A DNA stretch of 64,000 nt. It comes from Natrinema altunense (lineage in GTDB: Archaea; Halobacteriota; Halobacteria; Halobacteriales; Natrialbaceae). The stretch's first letter is position 1; every line of letters begins with the position of its first letter. Made by a program: the position numbers and the translations under genes. The notes under the pieces are model-generated. The model was not told where the DNA came from, searched no databases, and saw only the letters and a program-made list of their open reading frames with translations. The DNA is taken from assembly GCF_000731985.1 (NCBI RefSeq), contig NZ_JNCS01000013.1:22996-86995 (forward strand), read 5' to 3'. This document shows positions 23,983-34,312 of the stretch, piece after piece.

Positions 23983-24891
23983 ATGACCGCTGCCGCAACG
24001 GACACGGCGTTCGATCACCTCCTCTTTCCCACCGACGGCAGCGAGGGGGCGGCCGTCGCGCTCGATCACGTCCTCGAGATCGCCGCCGAACACGGGTCGA
24101 CGGTTCACGTCCTCACGGTGATCGATATGGCGCTGTACAGCCCGTTTCAGCGGGAGGGGGCCGTCGTCGACGCCCTCGAGCAGGAGGGTGATCGGATCGT
24201 CCGCGAGGCCGCTGACCGCGCGGCGGACCACGGAGTCGAGACGGTCACCGAGGTCCGGTCGGGGGACCCATATCGGGAAATTCTCGACTACGCAGCGGCA
24301 CACGATATCGATCTCACTGTCATGCCGACGCACGGACGCCGCGGACTCGAGCGGTTCCTGCTGGGCAGTACCACCGAACGAGTCGTCAGACGCGCGGACG
24401 GCCCCGTGCTGACGATTCGGCCGGACGCTGAGACCCCGGCCACGTATCCCTACCGACGCGTGCTGGCCCCGACCGACGGCAGCGAGTGTGCGCGAGACGC
24501 GGTCGAGCTGAGCGTCGACATCGCGGACACGACTGGCGCGGCGTTGCACCTCCTTACGGTCGTCGACACCGTCAGCGTCGGCGTTGACGTCCGCTCGGAG
24601 ATCAAGACGGCGATGCTGGAAGCGGCCGCGGACGAGATCATCGACGAGGCGTCGTCGATCGCGGAAACCCGCGGCGTCGCGCCGGCCGCCGAAACGGTCG
24701 CGTACGGGTCGTCGGTCACCGACGAGATCCGCTCGCATATCGAGGCCCACGACATCGACCTCGTTGTCGTCGGGACACACGGCCGGACGGGCTTCGATCG
24801 GTACGTACTCGGCAGCATCACCGAGCATCTCGTCCGAACGGCCCCGGTCCCGGTGCTAACGGTGCGCGAGCCGATCGCGACGGACTCGTAG
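23983..24891 (+). CDS. Tandem universal stress protein
   Basis: 302 residues with two UspA domains: LLFPTDGSEGAAVALDHV to PTHGRRGLERFLLGSTTE, and VLAPTDGSECARDAVELS to GTHGRTGFDRYVLGSITE. Both nucleotide-loop motifs (G-x2-G-x9-G(S/T)) are intact. Next to ion transporters and stress genes. ATG 23983 is the start nearest the first beta strand. Specific role unknown. Confidence 0.9.
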   Translation: MTAAATDTAFDHLLFPTDGSEGAAVALDHVLEIAAEHGSTVHVLTVIDMALYSPFQREGAVVDALEQEGDRIVREAADRAADHGVETVTEVRSGDPYREILDYAAAHDIDLTVMPTHGRRGLERFLLGSTTERVVRRADGPVLTIRPDAETPATYPYRRVLAPTDGSECARDAVELSVDIADTTGAALHLLTVVDTVSVGVDVRSEIKTAMLEAAADEIIDEASSIAETRGVAPAAETVAYGSSVTDEIRSHIEAHDIDLVVVGTHGRTGFDRYVLGSITEHLVRTAPVPVLTVREPIATDS

Positions 24892-24902
24892 TCGCGTGCA
24901 TC

Positions 24903-25976
24903 TCAACCGGGACCGACCACCAACGCGAACGGAACGGCGACAAGCATCGCGACGAACACTGCAAACGTACGATTGTTTTCGAGGAGGGCGTTCTGAACCG
25001 CCTCGAGAAACGCGTAGTAGGCGTCGTAGACCGAGAGTGCGGCGATCGTACTGACGGCCGCCGCGCCGAAGAGGAGCAGGACGATCGCGATCCCCGTCCC
25101 GGACTCGAGGATGAGAGCAACCAACAGGGTATCCGTGAGCGTTCCGAGACTGGCACCCATGACGTACGGGACGATCTCGTCTCGACGGATGTATCCCCGA
25201 TTGTAGATCGGGACGATCACGCCCATCGAGAACGCCACGCTCGTCGTTACGGCGGTGACGGCGAATCCGAGACCGAGCGACAGCCAGCGGTGCTGGAGGA
25301 AGACGAACATGTGCTCTCTAAGCCAATCGACGGAGATGCGGTTTAACAGGGTATCTAACAGGTGAAAACTCCCGACGAGAACGAGCATCGCCACCAGGGC
25401 GCTGGGGGCCGCGCCCAACTGGTCGATTATCGCGGTTGTGAGCGGTTCGAAGAGACTGACACCGCCCGCGCGACCGTCGACGGGCACGTCGCGTGCCCAC
25501 GTGCTCCGCTCGGTCACCCAGATCACGACCGCCCCGATCACCGTCGCCGGGGCGTAGACCGTCAGACCGACGAGAAACGTCAACGTCCCGAGCCGCATCG
25601 CTTCGGGGAGCGAATACGACGGGGCGCGAAGGAACTCCAGCGCACCGATCAACAGGACGATCCCCGGAGCGCCGAGGCGGGAGCCCGAAACGAGCAGAAA
25701 CAGCTCGAGGACGGTAATCAGGTCGGCCGAGAACAGCGAAAGGGCGATCGCTGCGACGATCGATCCGTTCAACATCACGTACGCGGAGAGCCAACTGGTC
25801 CCGACGTACGAGAGCGGGCCCGTTTGTCGGGAGAGGATCGGCCGGACGACCGACGAGAGCGTCTGCAGCGACGCGCTCAACAACTGGATGGCGACGAAAA
25901 ACGAGACCACCGCGACGCAAACCAGAACCGCGACGCGAACCGATCGAAACGACACTCGACCAGAGCGTACCGTCAT
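24903..25976 (-). CDS. Na+/Pi-cotransporter-like membrane protein
   Basis: 357 residues, about nine hydrophobic segments. The stretch VAFSMGVIVPIYNRGYIRRD then YVMGASLGTLTDTLLVALIL near residues 255-290 resembles the second repeat of NptA-type Na/Pi cotransporters, though the classic Gln-Ser-rich signature is not seen. The family fit is moderate. ATG 25976 precedes the first membrane segment; a longer frame upstream is low quality. Convergent with UspA and divergent from nhaP. Confidence 0.5.
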   Translation of the reverse strand: MTVRSGRVSFRSVRVAVLVCVAVVSFFVAIQLLSASLQTLSSVVRPILSRQTGPLSYVGTSWLSAYVMLNGSIVAAIALSLFSADLITVLELFLLVSGSRLGAPGIVLLIGALEFLRAPSYSLPEAMRLGTLTFLVGLTVYAPATVIGAVVIWVTERSTWARDVPVDGRAGGVSLFEPLTTAIIDQLGAAPSALVAMLVLVGSFHLLDTLLNRISVDWLREHMFVFLQHRWLSLGLGFAVTAVTTSVAFSMGVIVPIYNRGYIRRDEIVPYVMGASLGTLTDTLLVALILESGTGIAIVLLLFGAAAVSTIAALSVYDAYYAFLEAVQNALLENNRTFAVFVAMLVAVPFALVVGPG

Positions 25977-26157
25977 CGGGACACGGTACGAGAGATGGAG
26001 ATAAAACAATGTGTGCCCGGGCCGACAGTTCGCAGTACAGCGTGAGCAGCCGAGATGCGACCGTGAGACGGCGACTGGTACCGAGCCGGGGAGACAGCGC
26101 CGCGACTCGCTCCGCGCCGCGTCAGAAGCTACCGGCCCGTTTTTCGAGTGCGAACCC

Positions 26158-27417
26158 ATGACTGCCGTTCTCGAGACCCTCGTCCGGGTGTGTGGTCTGC
26201 TCGCGATCGCGCTGGCGGTCAGAGTCGTCGTCGACGTCTGGCTCGACGTCCCGTACGCGGTGCTCCTCGTTCTGGTCGGGGTCGTGATCTCGCTGCTACG
26301 CATCGACGTCGGTATCCGGCTCTCGACGGACGTCATCATGGGGCTCGTCCTGCCGACGATCCTGTTCGACGGGGTCGTCGAACTCGATCGAGCGGCGCTG
26401 CGCGAGAACGTCGCCGTGCCGCTCACGCTGGTCGTTCTCGGAATTCCGCTGGCGGTCGTGCTCCTGGGACCGGTCATCGACTTCGCGTTCGGACTGTCGA
26501 TCGGGGTATCGCTGTTGCTCGCTGCGATCCTCGTCCCGACCGATCCGGTCGCCGTCCTCTCCGTGTTCGAGGAGTTGGACGTCCCCGAGCGGCTGACGAT
26601 CGTCATCGACAGTGAGAGCCTGTTCAACGACGGCGTCGCGATCGTCATCGTCGACGTGATACTCGCGCTCCTCGCCGCGGGGACGGAGCCGATGTCGGGG
26701 CTCGAGATTACCGAGTTCGTTGTCACGGACCTCCTCGTCGTCAGTCTCGGCGGGTTCCTCCTCGGGTGCGGCCTCGGATACGGGGCCACGCGGTTCGTCC
26801 ACCGACTCCCCGAGCGAATGGCGATCCTGCTGGTCACGGTGTTGGTCGCGTACGGAAGCTACGTCCTCGCCGAGAGCGTCGGCGTGAGCGGCATCCTCGC
26901 GACGGTCGGAGCGGGAGCGTTCGTGGAACTGGACGCCGACGACGGTATCGGCCGCGACGCGCTCGAGTTCGTACGCGATATCTGGGCGGGTGGCGCGTTC
27001 CTGCTGTCGACCGTCGTCTACGTACTCATCGGGGTCCAGGTGCCGATCGACACGCTCACCGTCTATCTGCCGGCGGCGTTGCTCGTCGCCGCGTTCGTGT
27101 TGCTCGTCCGAGCCGTGGTCGTCTACGTCCTCGTCGGGGCGGTCAACGAGATCGTCTCGAAGCCGCTGCCCCGCAGCTACCAGCACGTCCTCGTCTCGGG
27201 CGGTTTACACACCGTGGTCCCGATCGCGCTGGCGCTCGGGCTTCCGCCGTGGGTCCCCCACCGCGAGTTCGTTCAGGCGGTCGTCTTCGGCGTCGCGATC
27301 ATCGGTGCGCTCGTCCAGGGGACGCTGTTACCGTCCATCCTCCGAGCCATCGGGCTCGGAGAACGCGAGGCGGGAGTCGCGGGGCCGTCGTCGCGTCGGA
27401 GCGGAGACAGCCCGTAG
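26158..27417 (+). CDS. CPA1-type Na+(K+)/H+ antiporter (NhaP-like)
   Basis: 419 residues, 12 membrane segments. Signature segments: AILVPTDPVAVLSVFEELDV (about 122-141) and DSESLFNDGVAIVIVDV (about 150-166), holding the Asp residues used in cation exchange. It exchanges Na+ (or K+) for H+, which suits a high-salt cytoplasm. ATG 26158 begins with a short signal-less N-terminus and first helix. Monocistronic. Confidence 0.9.
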   Translation: MTAVLETLVRVCGLLAIALAVRVVVDVWLDVPYAVLLVLVGVVISLLRIDVGIRLSTDVIMGLVLPTILFDGVVELDRAALRENVAVPLTLVVLGIPLAVVLLGPVIDFAFGLSIGVSLLLAAILVPTDPVAVLSVFEELDVPERLTIVIDSESLFNDGVAIVIVDVILALLAAGTEPMSGLEITEFVVTDLLVVSLGGFLLGCGLGYGATRFVHRLPERMAILLVTVLVAYGSYVLAESVGVSGILATVGAGAFVELDADDGIGRDALEFVRDIWAGGAFLLSTVVYVLIGVQVPIDTLTVYLPAALLVAAFVLLVRAVVVYVLVGAVNEIVSKPLPRSYQHVLVSGGLHTVVPIALALGLPPWVPHREFVQAVVFGVAIIGALVQGTLLPSILRAIGLGEREAGVAGPSSRRSGDSP

Positions 27418-27454
27418 CGCCGTTCGGTGAGCGGACGGACGACCGTCGGTGACG

Positions 27455-29011
27455 CTACCGACGGACGTATCGGCCGAGGAACGCGACCGCCAGCACCGCG
27501 CTCGCGACCTCGAGCGGCTGGTGGTGAAACGTCAGGAGGGCCGTCGCAACGATCAGGGCACCGGCGATGATCGCGTCCCCGGCCGCGGCGACTCCACCGG
27601 TCGTCGGCTCGACGGGATCGGTCCTGACGACGAGTTCGCCCCGCTCGAGTTGGCCGAAGACGGTATCGAACCGCGCCGGGGCACGTGCCAAGGCCGGTGC
27701 TGAGTCTTGCAGATCGGTCCGGACGTCCGCGAGCAGCGCTTCGACTTCGCTCTCGATGACGCCCTGTTCGACGAGGAACGACCGCGTGACGGCGATGAAA
27801 TCGAACTCCGGGTCGAGGGTTCGGCAGACGCCTTCGCCGACCGTCCCGACTCGCACGAGTAACATGACGTTCGGCGGAATCCGAAACGGGAACTCGTGAA
27901 GCGTCGCGAAGAGTTCGGTGATGATCTCCCGCCAGGAGACGTCCGACTTTCCTTCGAGGTTCTCGATGACCAACTCGAGAACCCGCCGGACGGCGACCCG
28001 ATCGACCGACCGGTCGAGCACGTCGAGTGCGATCAGCGTGTTCAACAGGCCGTCGACGTCGCGACGGACGAGGGTCCGGTAGAGACTCGTGATATCGTCC
28101 TGTTCCTGCTGCGTGAGACGCTGGCTCATCCCGTAATCGTAGATGACGAGCCGGCCGTCGTCGGTCACTGCGAGGTTGCCCGGGTGTGGGTCCGCGTGGA
28201 AGACGCCGTCGACGAGGCCCATCTGCAGGTACGTGCGGGCGATCAGCGTCGCCATCTCGGTCGGTTCGATACCGACATCGGCGAGCACGTCCTCGTCGGT
28301 GATCTTCTCGCCGTCGACGTGCTCCATCGCGACGATGCGCTCCGAGCAGAGTTCGGGGTACGTCGTGGGGACGACGATCCGCTCGTCGTCCGCGAAGTTG
28401 TCCTCGATCGTCGCCATGATCGACGCCTCGCGCTCGAAGTCCAGTTCCTCGAGGATGATCTCCTCGAAGTCGTCGGCGACGTTCTCGATCGAATACCGCT
28501 GGCGCTCGTCGGCGAACGTCACCAGCAACGGCACGAGACCCCTGATGACCCGCAGATCGCGCTCGATCACCGCGGCGAGACCGGGACGCTGGACCTTCAG
28601 GGCGATCCGCTCGCCCTCGTAGTCGACGGTGTAGACGAACGCGAGCGACCCGCCGGCGACCGGCTCGAGGGTGTCGAGATCGAGGTCGTCGCCGAGTTCC
28701 GATTCGACGACCGTCAGCGGGTCCCCGCCCGCGTCCTCCGGGACCTCGTCCTGTAACGTGGCGAACGCCTCGACGTACGTCGGGGGCACGATATCGGGCC
28801 GCGTCGACAGCACCTGCCCGACTTTGATGAACGCGGGACCGAGCTCGAGCATCGTCTCGGTGAGCCGTTCGGCGCGGTCGCGGTGGACAGCAGCCGACAC
28901 GTGCCGGGACGGGCCGAACAGCAGGAACCGCCGCCGATCCCTGAGAAACGCGATCGCGACGGGAAGGAACCGAAGGAGAACCTGCAGGTAGCGGCGATAG
29001 TAGCCCGTCAT
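27455..29011 (-). CDS. UbiB/ABC1/AarF-family atypical kinase
   Basis: 518 residues. The KxGQ motif (AFIKVGQVLSTRPD, about 64-77), Ala-rich nucleotide loop PVAGGSLAFVY, ion-pair lysine ALKVQRPG, catalytic HADPHPGNLAV and metal-binding YDYGMSQ are all present. Two C-terminal hydrophobic helices (about 470-510) anchor it. UbiB proteins support isoprenoid quinone or lipid metabolism; in haloarchaea perhaps menaquinone. ATG 29011 is the first in-frame ATG next to the family start; upstream sequence is antisense-like. Confidence 0.92.
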   Translation of the reverse strand: MTGYYRRYLQVLLRFLPVAIAFLRDRRRFLLFGPSRHVSAAVHRDRAERLTETMLELGPAFIKVGQVLSTRPDIVPPTYVEAFATLQDEVPEDAGGDPLTVVESELGDDLDLDTLEPVAGGSLAFVYTVDYEGERIALKVQRPGLAAVIERDLRVIRGLVPLLVTFADERQRYSIENVADDFEEIILEELDFEREASIMATIEDNFADDERIVVPTTYPELCSERIVAMEHVDGEKITDEDVLADVGIEPTEMATLIARTYLQMGLVDGVFHADPHPGNLAVTDDGRLVIYDYGMSQRLTQQEQDDITSLYRTLVRRDVDGLLNTLIALDVLDRSVDRVAVRRVLELVIENLEGKSDVSWREIITELFATLHEFPFRIPPNVMLLVRVGTVGEGVCRTLDPEFDFIAVTRSFLVEQGVIESEVEALLADVRTDLQDSAPALARAPARFDTVFGQLERGELVVRTDPVEPTTGGVAAAGDAIIAGALIVATALLTFHHQPLEVASAVLAVAFLGRYVRR

Positions 29012-29162
29012 GTATCGGCGACGCGACACGCGATCGATTGCTCGTCCATACCTCGCCTTCGAACACCGACCACAAATATGGCGGTGACCCGGCGGACGCG
29101 ACCGCGAGTCGAACGGCGCTCGACGCGTCCGCCGGACGAGGCCGGTGACTGTGGCGGCGTCA

Positions 29163-30233
29163 CTATCGTCCCTCCGATAGGATGCCGTTCCCGTCGAGCG
29201 GATCGTCGAAATCACCGACCAGTGCCTCGAGGGCATCGGTCGCCGTCAGCAGGCCGACGACGTCGCCGTCGGCTTCGACGAGCGCGAGTTCCTGCTGAGC
29301 CGCCTGCAGTTCGTCGATCGCGTCGCTGACGTGCATCTCGGCCGGAATCGTCATCGGCGGGGTCGCGATGTCCGCGAACGACACGTCGCCGGTCCGCAGG
29401 TCGTCGATTCGGTCGACGACGGTCGGCGCGTAGACGATCCCGACGAACGCCGCGGGCGTCCCCTCGATCAGCGGAAACCGGGTATGGGGACTCGAGCCGA
29501 TCCGGTCGACGTTCTCCTCGACCGACGCGGTCGTCGAGAGAAACGTGACGTCCTCGACGGGGGTCATCTCGTCAGTGACCGGCCGGTCGCCGACGGTCAA
29601 CGCGTTGATGATCTCCTCCCGGCGGTCGTCGGGGACGTCGCCCCGTTCGAGGACCGACGCGAGTCGGGTCCGGAGTTCGGCCCGCGTCTCGATGATTTCG
29701 GTTTCGGTCTCGAGCCACGCACCGGTCATCTCGACCCCGAACCGGCGCAGCGTCCACTTCGCGACGGCGTCTCCGAACCAGATCACGGGCGAGAGGAGTT
29801 TTGCGAACCAGTACAGCGGGGTGGCTCCGTACCTCGCGACGAACTTCGTTCGCTCGACGCCGAGGTAGGTCGGCGTCTGTTCGCCGTGGGTGAGATGCAG
29901 GAGGTTGATGATGACGAACGCGAGGACGGCACCGGCACCCGCGGAGGCGAGTGCGGTGTTCTCGAAGACGGGACGGATGATCGTCGCGAGGGCCGGTTCG
30001 GCGACGATGCCGACGGCGATGCTCGTCCCACTGATGCCCACCTGACAGCTGGTCAGGTAGATCTCGAGTTCGTTGGTCATCTCCCACGCCCGCCGCAGTC
30101 CCGGTTCGTCGAACGCTGACTCGGGGTACTGACGGACCCGGGTGAGCGCGAACTCGATCGCGACGAAGAAGGCGTTCGCCAGGATGAGTCCGATGCCGGC
30201 GAGCAACCGGACTCCGATTTCGAGCGACTCCAT
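29163..30233 (-). CDS. CNNM/DUF21 plus CBS-domain transporter (CorC/HlyC-like)
   Basis: 356 residues. A DUF21 membrane domain (about 1-185; ANAFFVAIEFALTRVR, TSCQVGISGTSIAVGI, LLHLTHGEQTPTYLGV) is followed by a CBS pair (about 215-350; MTPVEDVTFLSTTASVEE, GIVYAPTVVD). The family mediates Mg2+/Co2+ or Na+-linked export. It lacks the C-terminal CorC_HlyC domain. The ATG at 30233 has a TATA-like TATAAAAAC (about 30260-30268) on the same strand at the right spacing. Confidence 0.88.
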   Translation of the reverse strand: MESLEIGVRLLAGIGLILANAFFVAIEFALTRVRQYPESAFDEPGLRRAWEMTNELEIYLTSCQVGISGTSIAVGIVAEPALATIIRPVFENTALASAGAGAVLAFVIINLLHLTHGEQTPTYLGVERTKFVARYGATPLYWFAKLLSPVIWFGDAVAKWTLRRFGVEMTGAWLETETEIIETRAELRTRLASVLERGDVPDDRREEIINALTVGDRPVTDEMTPVEDVTFLSTTASVEENVDRIGSSPHTRFPLIEGTPAAFVGIVYAPTVVDRIDDLRTGDVSFADIATPPMTIPAEMHVSDAIDELQAAQQELALVEADGDVVGLLTATDALEALVGDFDDPLDGNGILSEGR

Positions 30234-30385
30234 TCGAGCGACGGTTCGCCGGCGAGTCGTATAAAAACGCTGTTACGTCCCACCGGGAGGGAAATGCGGC
30301 CACCGCCGTCGTCGCGGGTCGTCCGCGTCTCAGCGGCTCGGTCCGGCGTGTACAGCTATAGGGGCTCGGAGCGAACCCGCGAGTA

Positions 30386-32971
30386 GTGTCCGAGAAGCCA
30401 CACGAACTCCCAGCCGAGCGCGTCGTGTCGTCCCTCGAATCCCGAACCGACGGACTGACCGGCGACGAGGTGCGGCGGCGGCGCGAGGCGTACGGCGAGA
30501 ACGACATCGTTCGGGGCGGCGGCCGGTCGCCGGTCGACATCCTCGTCGCGCAGTTCAACAGCGCCCTGATCTGGGTGTTGCTGGCCGCGGCCGGCCTCTC
30601 GATCTGGGCGGGTCACGCCGTCGACGCGATCCTGATCGCGATCATCGTCGTGGCGAACGGGGTCTTCGGCTTCGTCCAGGACTACCGGGCCGAACGGAGC
30701 CTCGAGTCGCTCAGGGAACTGGCCGCGCCGACGGCGACGGTTCGACGCGACGGCGAGGAGCGCCCGATCGATGCGACGGGGCTCGTCCCGGGCGATATCG
30801 TCGTCCTACGCGGCGGCGACGTCGTCCCCGCGGATGGGCGACTCCTCGAGACGGCCGATCTCGAGGTCGACGAGGCGTCGTTGACGGGTGAGAGCGTTCC
30901 GGTTTCGAAGTCGCCATCGCCGGTCGAGTCGGCGACCCCGCTCGCGGAGCGGGCCAGTATGGTCTACAAGGGGACGAGCGTCACCCGCGGGAAGGGTGTC
31001 GCGGTCGTTACCGGGACGGGAATGGAAACCGAAGTCGGCGGAATCGCTCGGGAACTCGCCGCGACCGAGGCGACGCGGACGCCGTTGCAGGACGAACTCG
31101 ACGAATTGGGTCGGACCCTCGGACTCGGGGTCATCGTCCTCTCGGCGCTGGTCGCGCCGCTCTTGCTCCTCCGCGGAACGGCCGCAGTCCAGGCCGCACT
31201 GACCGCGGTCTCACTCGCCGTCGCGGCGATTCCGGAGGGGCTGCCGGCCGTGGTCACGCTCACGCTCGCGCTCGGCGTCCGGAAGATGTCCGCAGAGAAC
31301 GCGCTCGTCCGGCGGCTCCCCGCGGTCGAAGCATTGGGTGCCGTCGACGTCATCTGTACCGACAAGACGGGCACGCTCACCCAGGGGCAGATGACCGTCA
31401 GCAGACTGTGGGTCAACGATGCGGTCATCGCCCTCGACTCGAGGGAGACCGACGGGGACGCGGTCGAGAGAGAGGACATCGGCGACCGCGAGGCACTCCT
31501 CCTCGAGATCAGCGTGCTCTGTAACGACTCGACGCTCGAGGACGGCGACCCGACCGAGCAGGCGCTGCTCGCGGCCGCGGACCGCCGCGGACTCGACATC
31601 GACGGGCTTCGGGACTCGAACCCGCGGACCGGCGAGGTGCCGTTCTCCTCGGAACGGAAGTGGATGGGGACCGTCCACGACGACATCGGCTACGTCAAGG
31701 GCGCGCCGGAAGTCCTCGTCGAGCACTGCGATCGGATTCTGACCGCGGACGGGCCGAAACCACTGACCGACGAGCGCCGCGAGCGCGTCGAGGCGACGGT
31801 TCGGGCGTTCGGCGACGACGCGCTCCGGGTGCTGGCGATGGCCTACCGCAAGGCGGTCGCCGACGCCGACGACCTCGCCGACGGGCTGACGTTCGTGGGA
31901 CTGACCGGGATGATCGATCCGCCCCGCGAGGAGGTCGCCGACGCGATCGCCCGGACGACGCACGCGGGGATCGGCGTGAAGATGGTCACCGGCGACAACG
32001 TCCGGACCGCGCGGGCGATCGCCGACTCGCTGGGGCTCGGGACCGCCGTCCTCGAGGGCGGGGAGATCGAACGACTGGACGACGAAACGCTCCGGGATCG
32101 GGTCGACTCCGTCGACGTGTTCGCGCGAACGTCGCCGGAGCACAAGGTTCGAATCCTGCAGGCGTTACAGAAGCGGGGAAACGACGTCGCGATGACGGGC
32201 GACGGCGTCAACGACGCGCCGGCGCTGAAAAACGCCGACGTCGGTGTGGCGATGGGGGTTCGCGGAACGGAGGTCGCCAGACAGGCGTCGGACATCGTCC
32301 TGCTGGACGACGACTACGCGACGATCGAACGCGCCGTCGAACGCGGGCGAGGGATCTTCGACAACATCTGGAAGTTCGTCGCCTACCTCCTGAGCGCGAA
32401 CGTCGCCGAGGTTGCGATCGTCTTCCTCGCCTCGCTGTCCGGCTACCTCATCCTGCCGGCCGTACAGTTGCTGTGGATCAACCTCCTGACCGACGGGTTG
32501 CCGGCGCTGGCGCTGGGCGCCGATCCGGTGAGCGACGACGTGATGGAGCGACCGCCGCGCGATCCCGATCGGGGCATCGTCGATCGGCCGATGCTCGGAC
32601 TGATCGGCGGCACCGGAGCCGTCACCACGGTCGTCGTCCTCGCGCTGATGTTCTACACGCTCGCTGGCGCTCCCGCAGTGACGGCGTACGCACTGACGAT
32701 GGTATTTACGGCGTTCGTCTGCCTCGAGTTCGTGAAACTCTACGTCGTTCGCTGGCTGCGCGAAACGCCGACGCTGTCGAACCCGTGGCTCGCGGCCGCC
32801 GTTGCGAGTTCGATCGTCCTCCAACTCGCCGTGCTATACACGCCGCTCAATCGATACTTCGGGACCGTCCCGCTCGAGGTGGCGGACTGGGGACTCATCG
32901 GTCTCGTCCTCGCCCTGTGTCTCCCAGCGTACGTCGCGATCGGCGTGCTCGTCCGGCGGATGGATCGGTGA
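30386..32971 (+). CDS. P2-type cation-transporting ATPase (Ca2+- or Na+/K+-like)
   Basis: 861 residues starting at GTG 30386. It has the actuator motif LTGESVPVSK (about 166-175), P2 signature IPEGLPAVVTLTLALG, phosphorylation site CTDKTGTLTQ (Asp326), nucleotide-domain motifs KGAPE and MVTGDN, and hinge TGDGVNDAPALKNADVG. Ten membrane segments, no N-terminal heavy-metal domain, so an ion such as Ca2+, Mg2+ or Na+ is expected. The GTG is preferred because MSEKPHELP matches the family start and a CTATAG box lies about 30 bases before it. Confidence 0.93.
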   Translation: MSEKPHELPAERVVSSLESRTDGLTGDEVRRRREAYGENDIVRGGGRSPVDILVAQFNSALIWVLLAAAGLSIWAGHAVDAILIAIIVVANGVFGFVQDYRAERSLESLRELAAPTATVRRDGEERPIDATGLVPGDIVVLRGGDVVPADGRLLETADLEVDEASLTGESVPVSKSPSPVESATPLAERASMVYKGTSVTRGKGVAVVTGTGMETEVGGIARELAATEATRTPLQDELDELGRTLGLGVIVLSALVAPLLLLRGTAAVQAALTAVSLAVAAIPEGLPAVVTLTLALGVRKMSAENALVRRLPAVEALGAVDVICTDKTGTLTQGQMTVSRLWVNDAVIALDSRETDGDAVEREDIGDREALLLEISVLCNDSTLEDGDPTEQALLAAADRRGLDIDGLRDSNPRTGEVPFSSERKWMGTVHDDIGYVKGAPEVLVEHCDRILTADGPKPLTDERRERVEATVRAFGDDALRVLAMAYRKAVADADDLADGLTFVGLTGMIDPPREEVADAIARTTHAGIGVKMVTGDNVRTARAIADSLGLGTAVLEGGEIERLDDETLRDRVDSVDVFARTSPEHKVRILQALQKRGNDVAMTGDGVNDAPALKNADVGVAMGVRGTEVARQASDIVLLDDDYATIERAVERGRGIFDNIWKFVAYLLSANVAEVAIVFLASLSGYLILPAVQLLWINLLTDGLPALALGADPVSDDVMERPPRDPDRGIVDRPMLGLIGGTGAVTTVVVLALMFYTLAGAPAVTAYALTMVFTAFVCLEFVKLYVVRWLRETPTLSNPWLAAAVASSIVLQLAVLYTPLNRYFGTVPLEVADWGLIGLVLALCLPAYVAIGVLVRRMDR

Positions 32972-33520
32972 CCCCGTCGTGGCCGTGAAAAGCGGCGGGG
33001 GTGATTTCGCGTCCATCGAACGGCGAGCCCGCCGAAGGACGGTTCGGCGTCCGAAACCCATCCCCTGAGATGTGAGTCCAATGCCGTGTAGATAAGCGCT
33101 GCCAGCGCTGTTGAGAGGAAGAGGGCGACGATTCCAGATCCAATATACAGATTCCGGATGTACCCGGTTGGGAACGATCCGTCATAGGCCCGGCGACCGA
33201 AAATGCCGACAAGATCAACTCAGATGGTCATATGGGGAATCGACATTGCCTTCGTATCGATGTCATCCAGCCAGCCGGTGAGCAAATGCCTCGGAGGGGC
33301 CAGATACGGGTTCGATCAGTCGTTCTCTGTGTTTTCCGTCCCTCGTTCAAGCTACTGGTCGAGAACGGAATTGCGGGCGTCGGAAGCACGAACGGCGGGC
33401 GAAAAAGCCGCTACTCGTCGCTCTTGCGACCCGAGAGAAGTTCAGCAAGAAACTTCGGGGCCTTATATCCGCGCTGACTCATCGTCGCACGACGAGTCCG
33501 TTCTGGAGGCTCTTTCTCTC
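32972..33520. other. 549-base stretch with a possible decayed membrane-protein fragment
   Basis: On the minus strand (about 33060-33235) the frame VDLVGIFGRRAYDG and a hydrophobic helix (IGSGIVALFLSTALAALIYT) read like the start of a membrane protein, but a TGA separates it from the ATG four codons earlier and the frame runs on as antisense of the ATPase. I take it for a remnant. A further 23-codon minus frame (33411-33482) is unproven. Confidence 0.4.
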
Positions 33521-34135
33521 TCACGTGACTATCATTCCCAACATGAAGTCATAAAAGTTGTCATCGGTGACACCGCTCCAAGCACCATATGCTAACAACA
33601 GCATCCCGAAGATCAATAGAAACTGAGTGATAATGAGGTACCACCCGTTTTTCTGCAAAACGGTCTCGTTTTTGTACATCCAATAGGCGTAGCTGCGTGT
33701 TGCTTCGATTCGCTCTTCTTTTTCGGAATTGGATTCGGAGAGGACGTCAATGAGGTAATCTGGTCCGGGTCCCAGATCGAGGTTCGAGGCGGAATACGTG
33801 AGAACACCCGTTGTAATTGAAAGGAGGAGAAATAACCCGCCAAGAGTTGTTATTCGATTGAATATCGGATCGGCATTTTCTACTTGAGCTGCAGCGACGA
33901 GGAACCCAACGACGACCATCGTAATACGGACTGTGCGAAGTGCTTTGTCGTCGATATCGTTGAGATCGTCGATCTGGTGGTCGATAACGTTGCGTGATTC
34001 GTCACAGACAAACCGAAGTGTCTCGATATCATGCTGTTCGGGATTGCGGAATTGTTCCTCCGATTCCTCACCCTCATCGTATGCTAGATCGGGCGGATCA
34101 GACTTGGCTGTAGTATTCGTGTCGCTTTCGCCCAT
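33521..34135 (-). CDS. Three-helix membrane protein, unrecognised
   Basis: 204 residues. An acidic N-terminus of about 55 residues, helix-rich stretch, then three hydrophobic segments (about 70-90, 97-118, 166-190) and a short tail. The layout (cytoplasmic acidic domain, paired helices, last helix) recalls SLATT-type membrane proteins that pair with defense genes, but no motif confirms it. Lower GC than its neighbours, so likely acquired. ATG 34135. Confidence 0.5.
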   Translation of the reverse strand: MGESDTNTTAKSDPPDLAYDEGEESEEQFRNPEQHDIETLRFVCDESRNVIDHQIDDLNDIDDKALRTVRITMVVVGFLVAAAQVENADPIFNRITTLGGLFLLLSITTGVLTYSASNLDLGPGPDYLIDVLSESNSEKEERIEATRSYAYWMYKNETVLQKNGWYLIITQFLLIFGMLLLAYGAWSGVTDDNFYDFMLGMIVT

Positions 34136-34312
34136 CCCTACTACTCAATCGATTAGATCGTCATATCTTCGTCAATGTTTATTATTCTTGCGAGAAAAAG
34201 CAGCGAGTATAGCCACTGAATCTCCGTCAAAAGGTCTGCATCAATCGCTTGGCGGATCGTCTGGTAGCCCGTTCCCACCTGGAAGGGACGGCAATCGGAG
34301 TCCCACCAACTG

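Noticed and set aside
33411..33482. A 23-codon minus-strand frame starting MSQRGYKAPKF after the membrane-protein gene
   Set aside because: Protein-like but short, with no family, no clear promoter and no evidence of conservation available to me.
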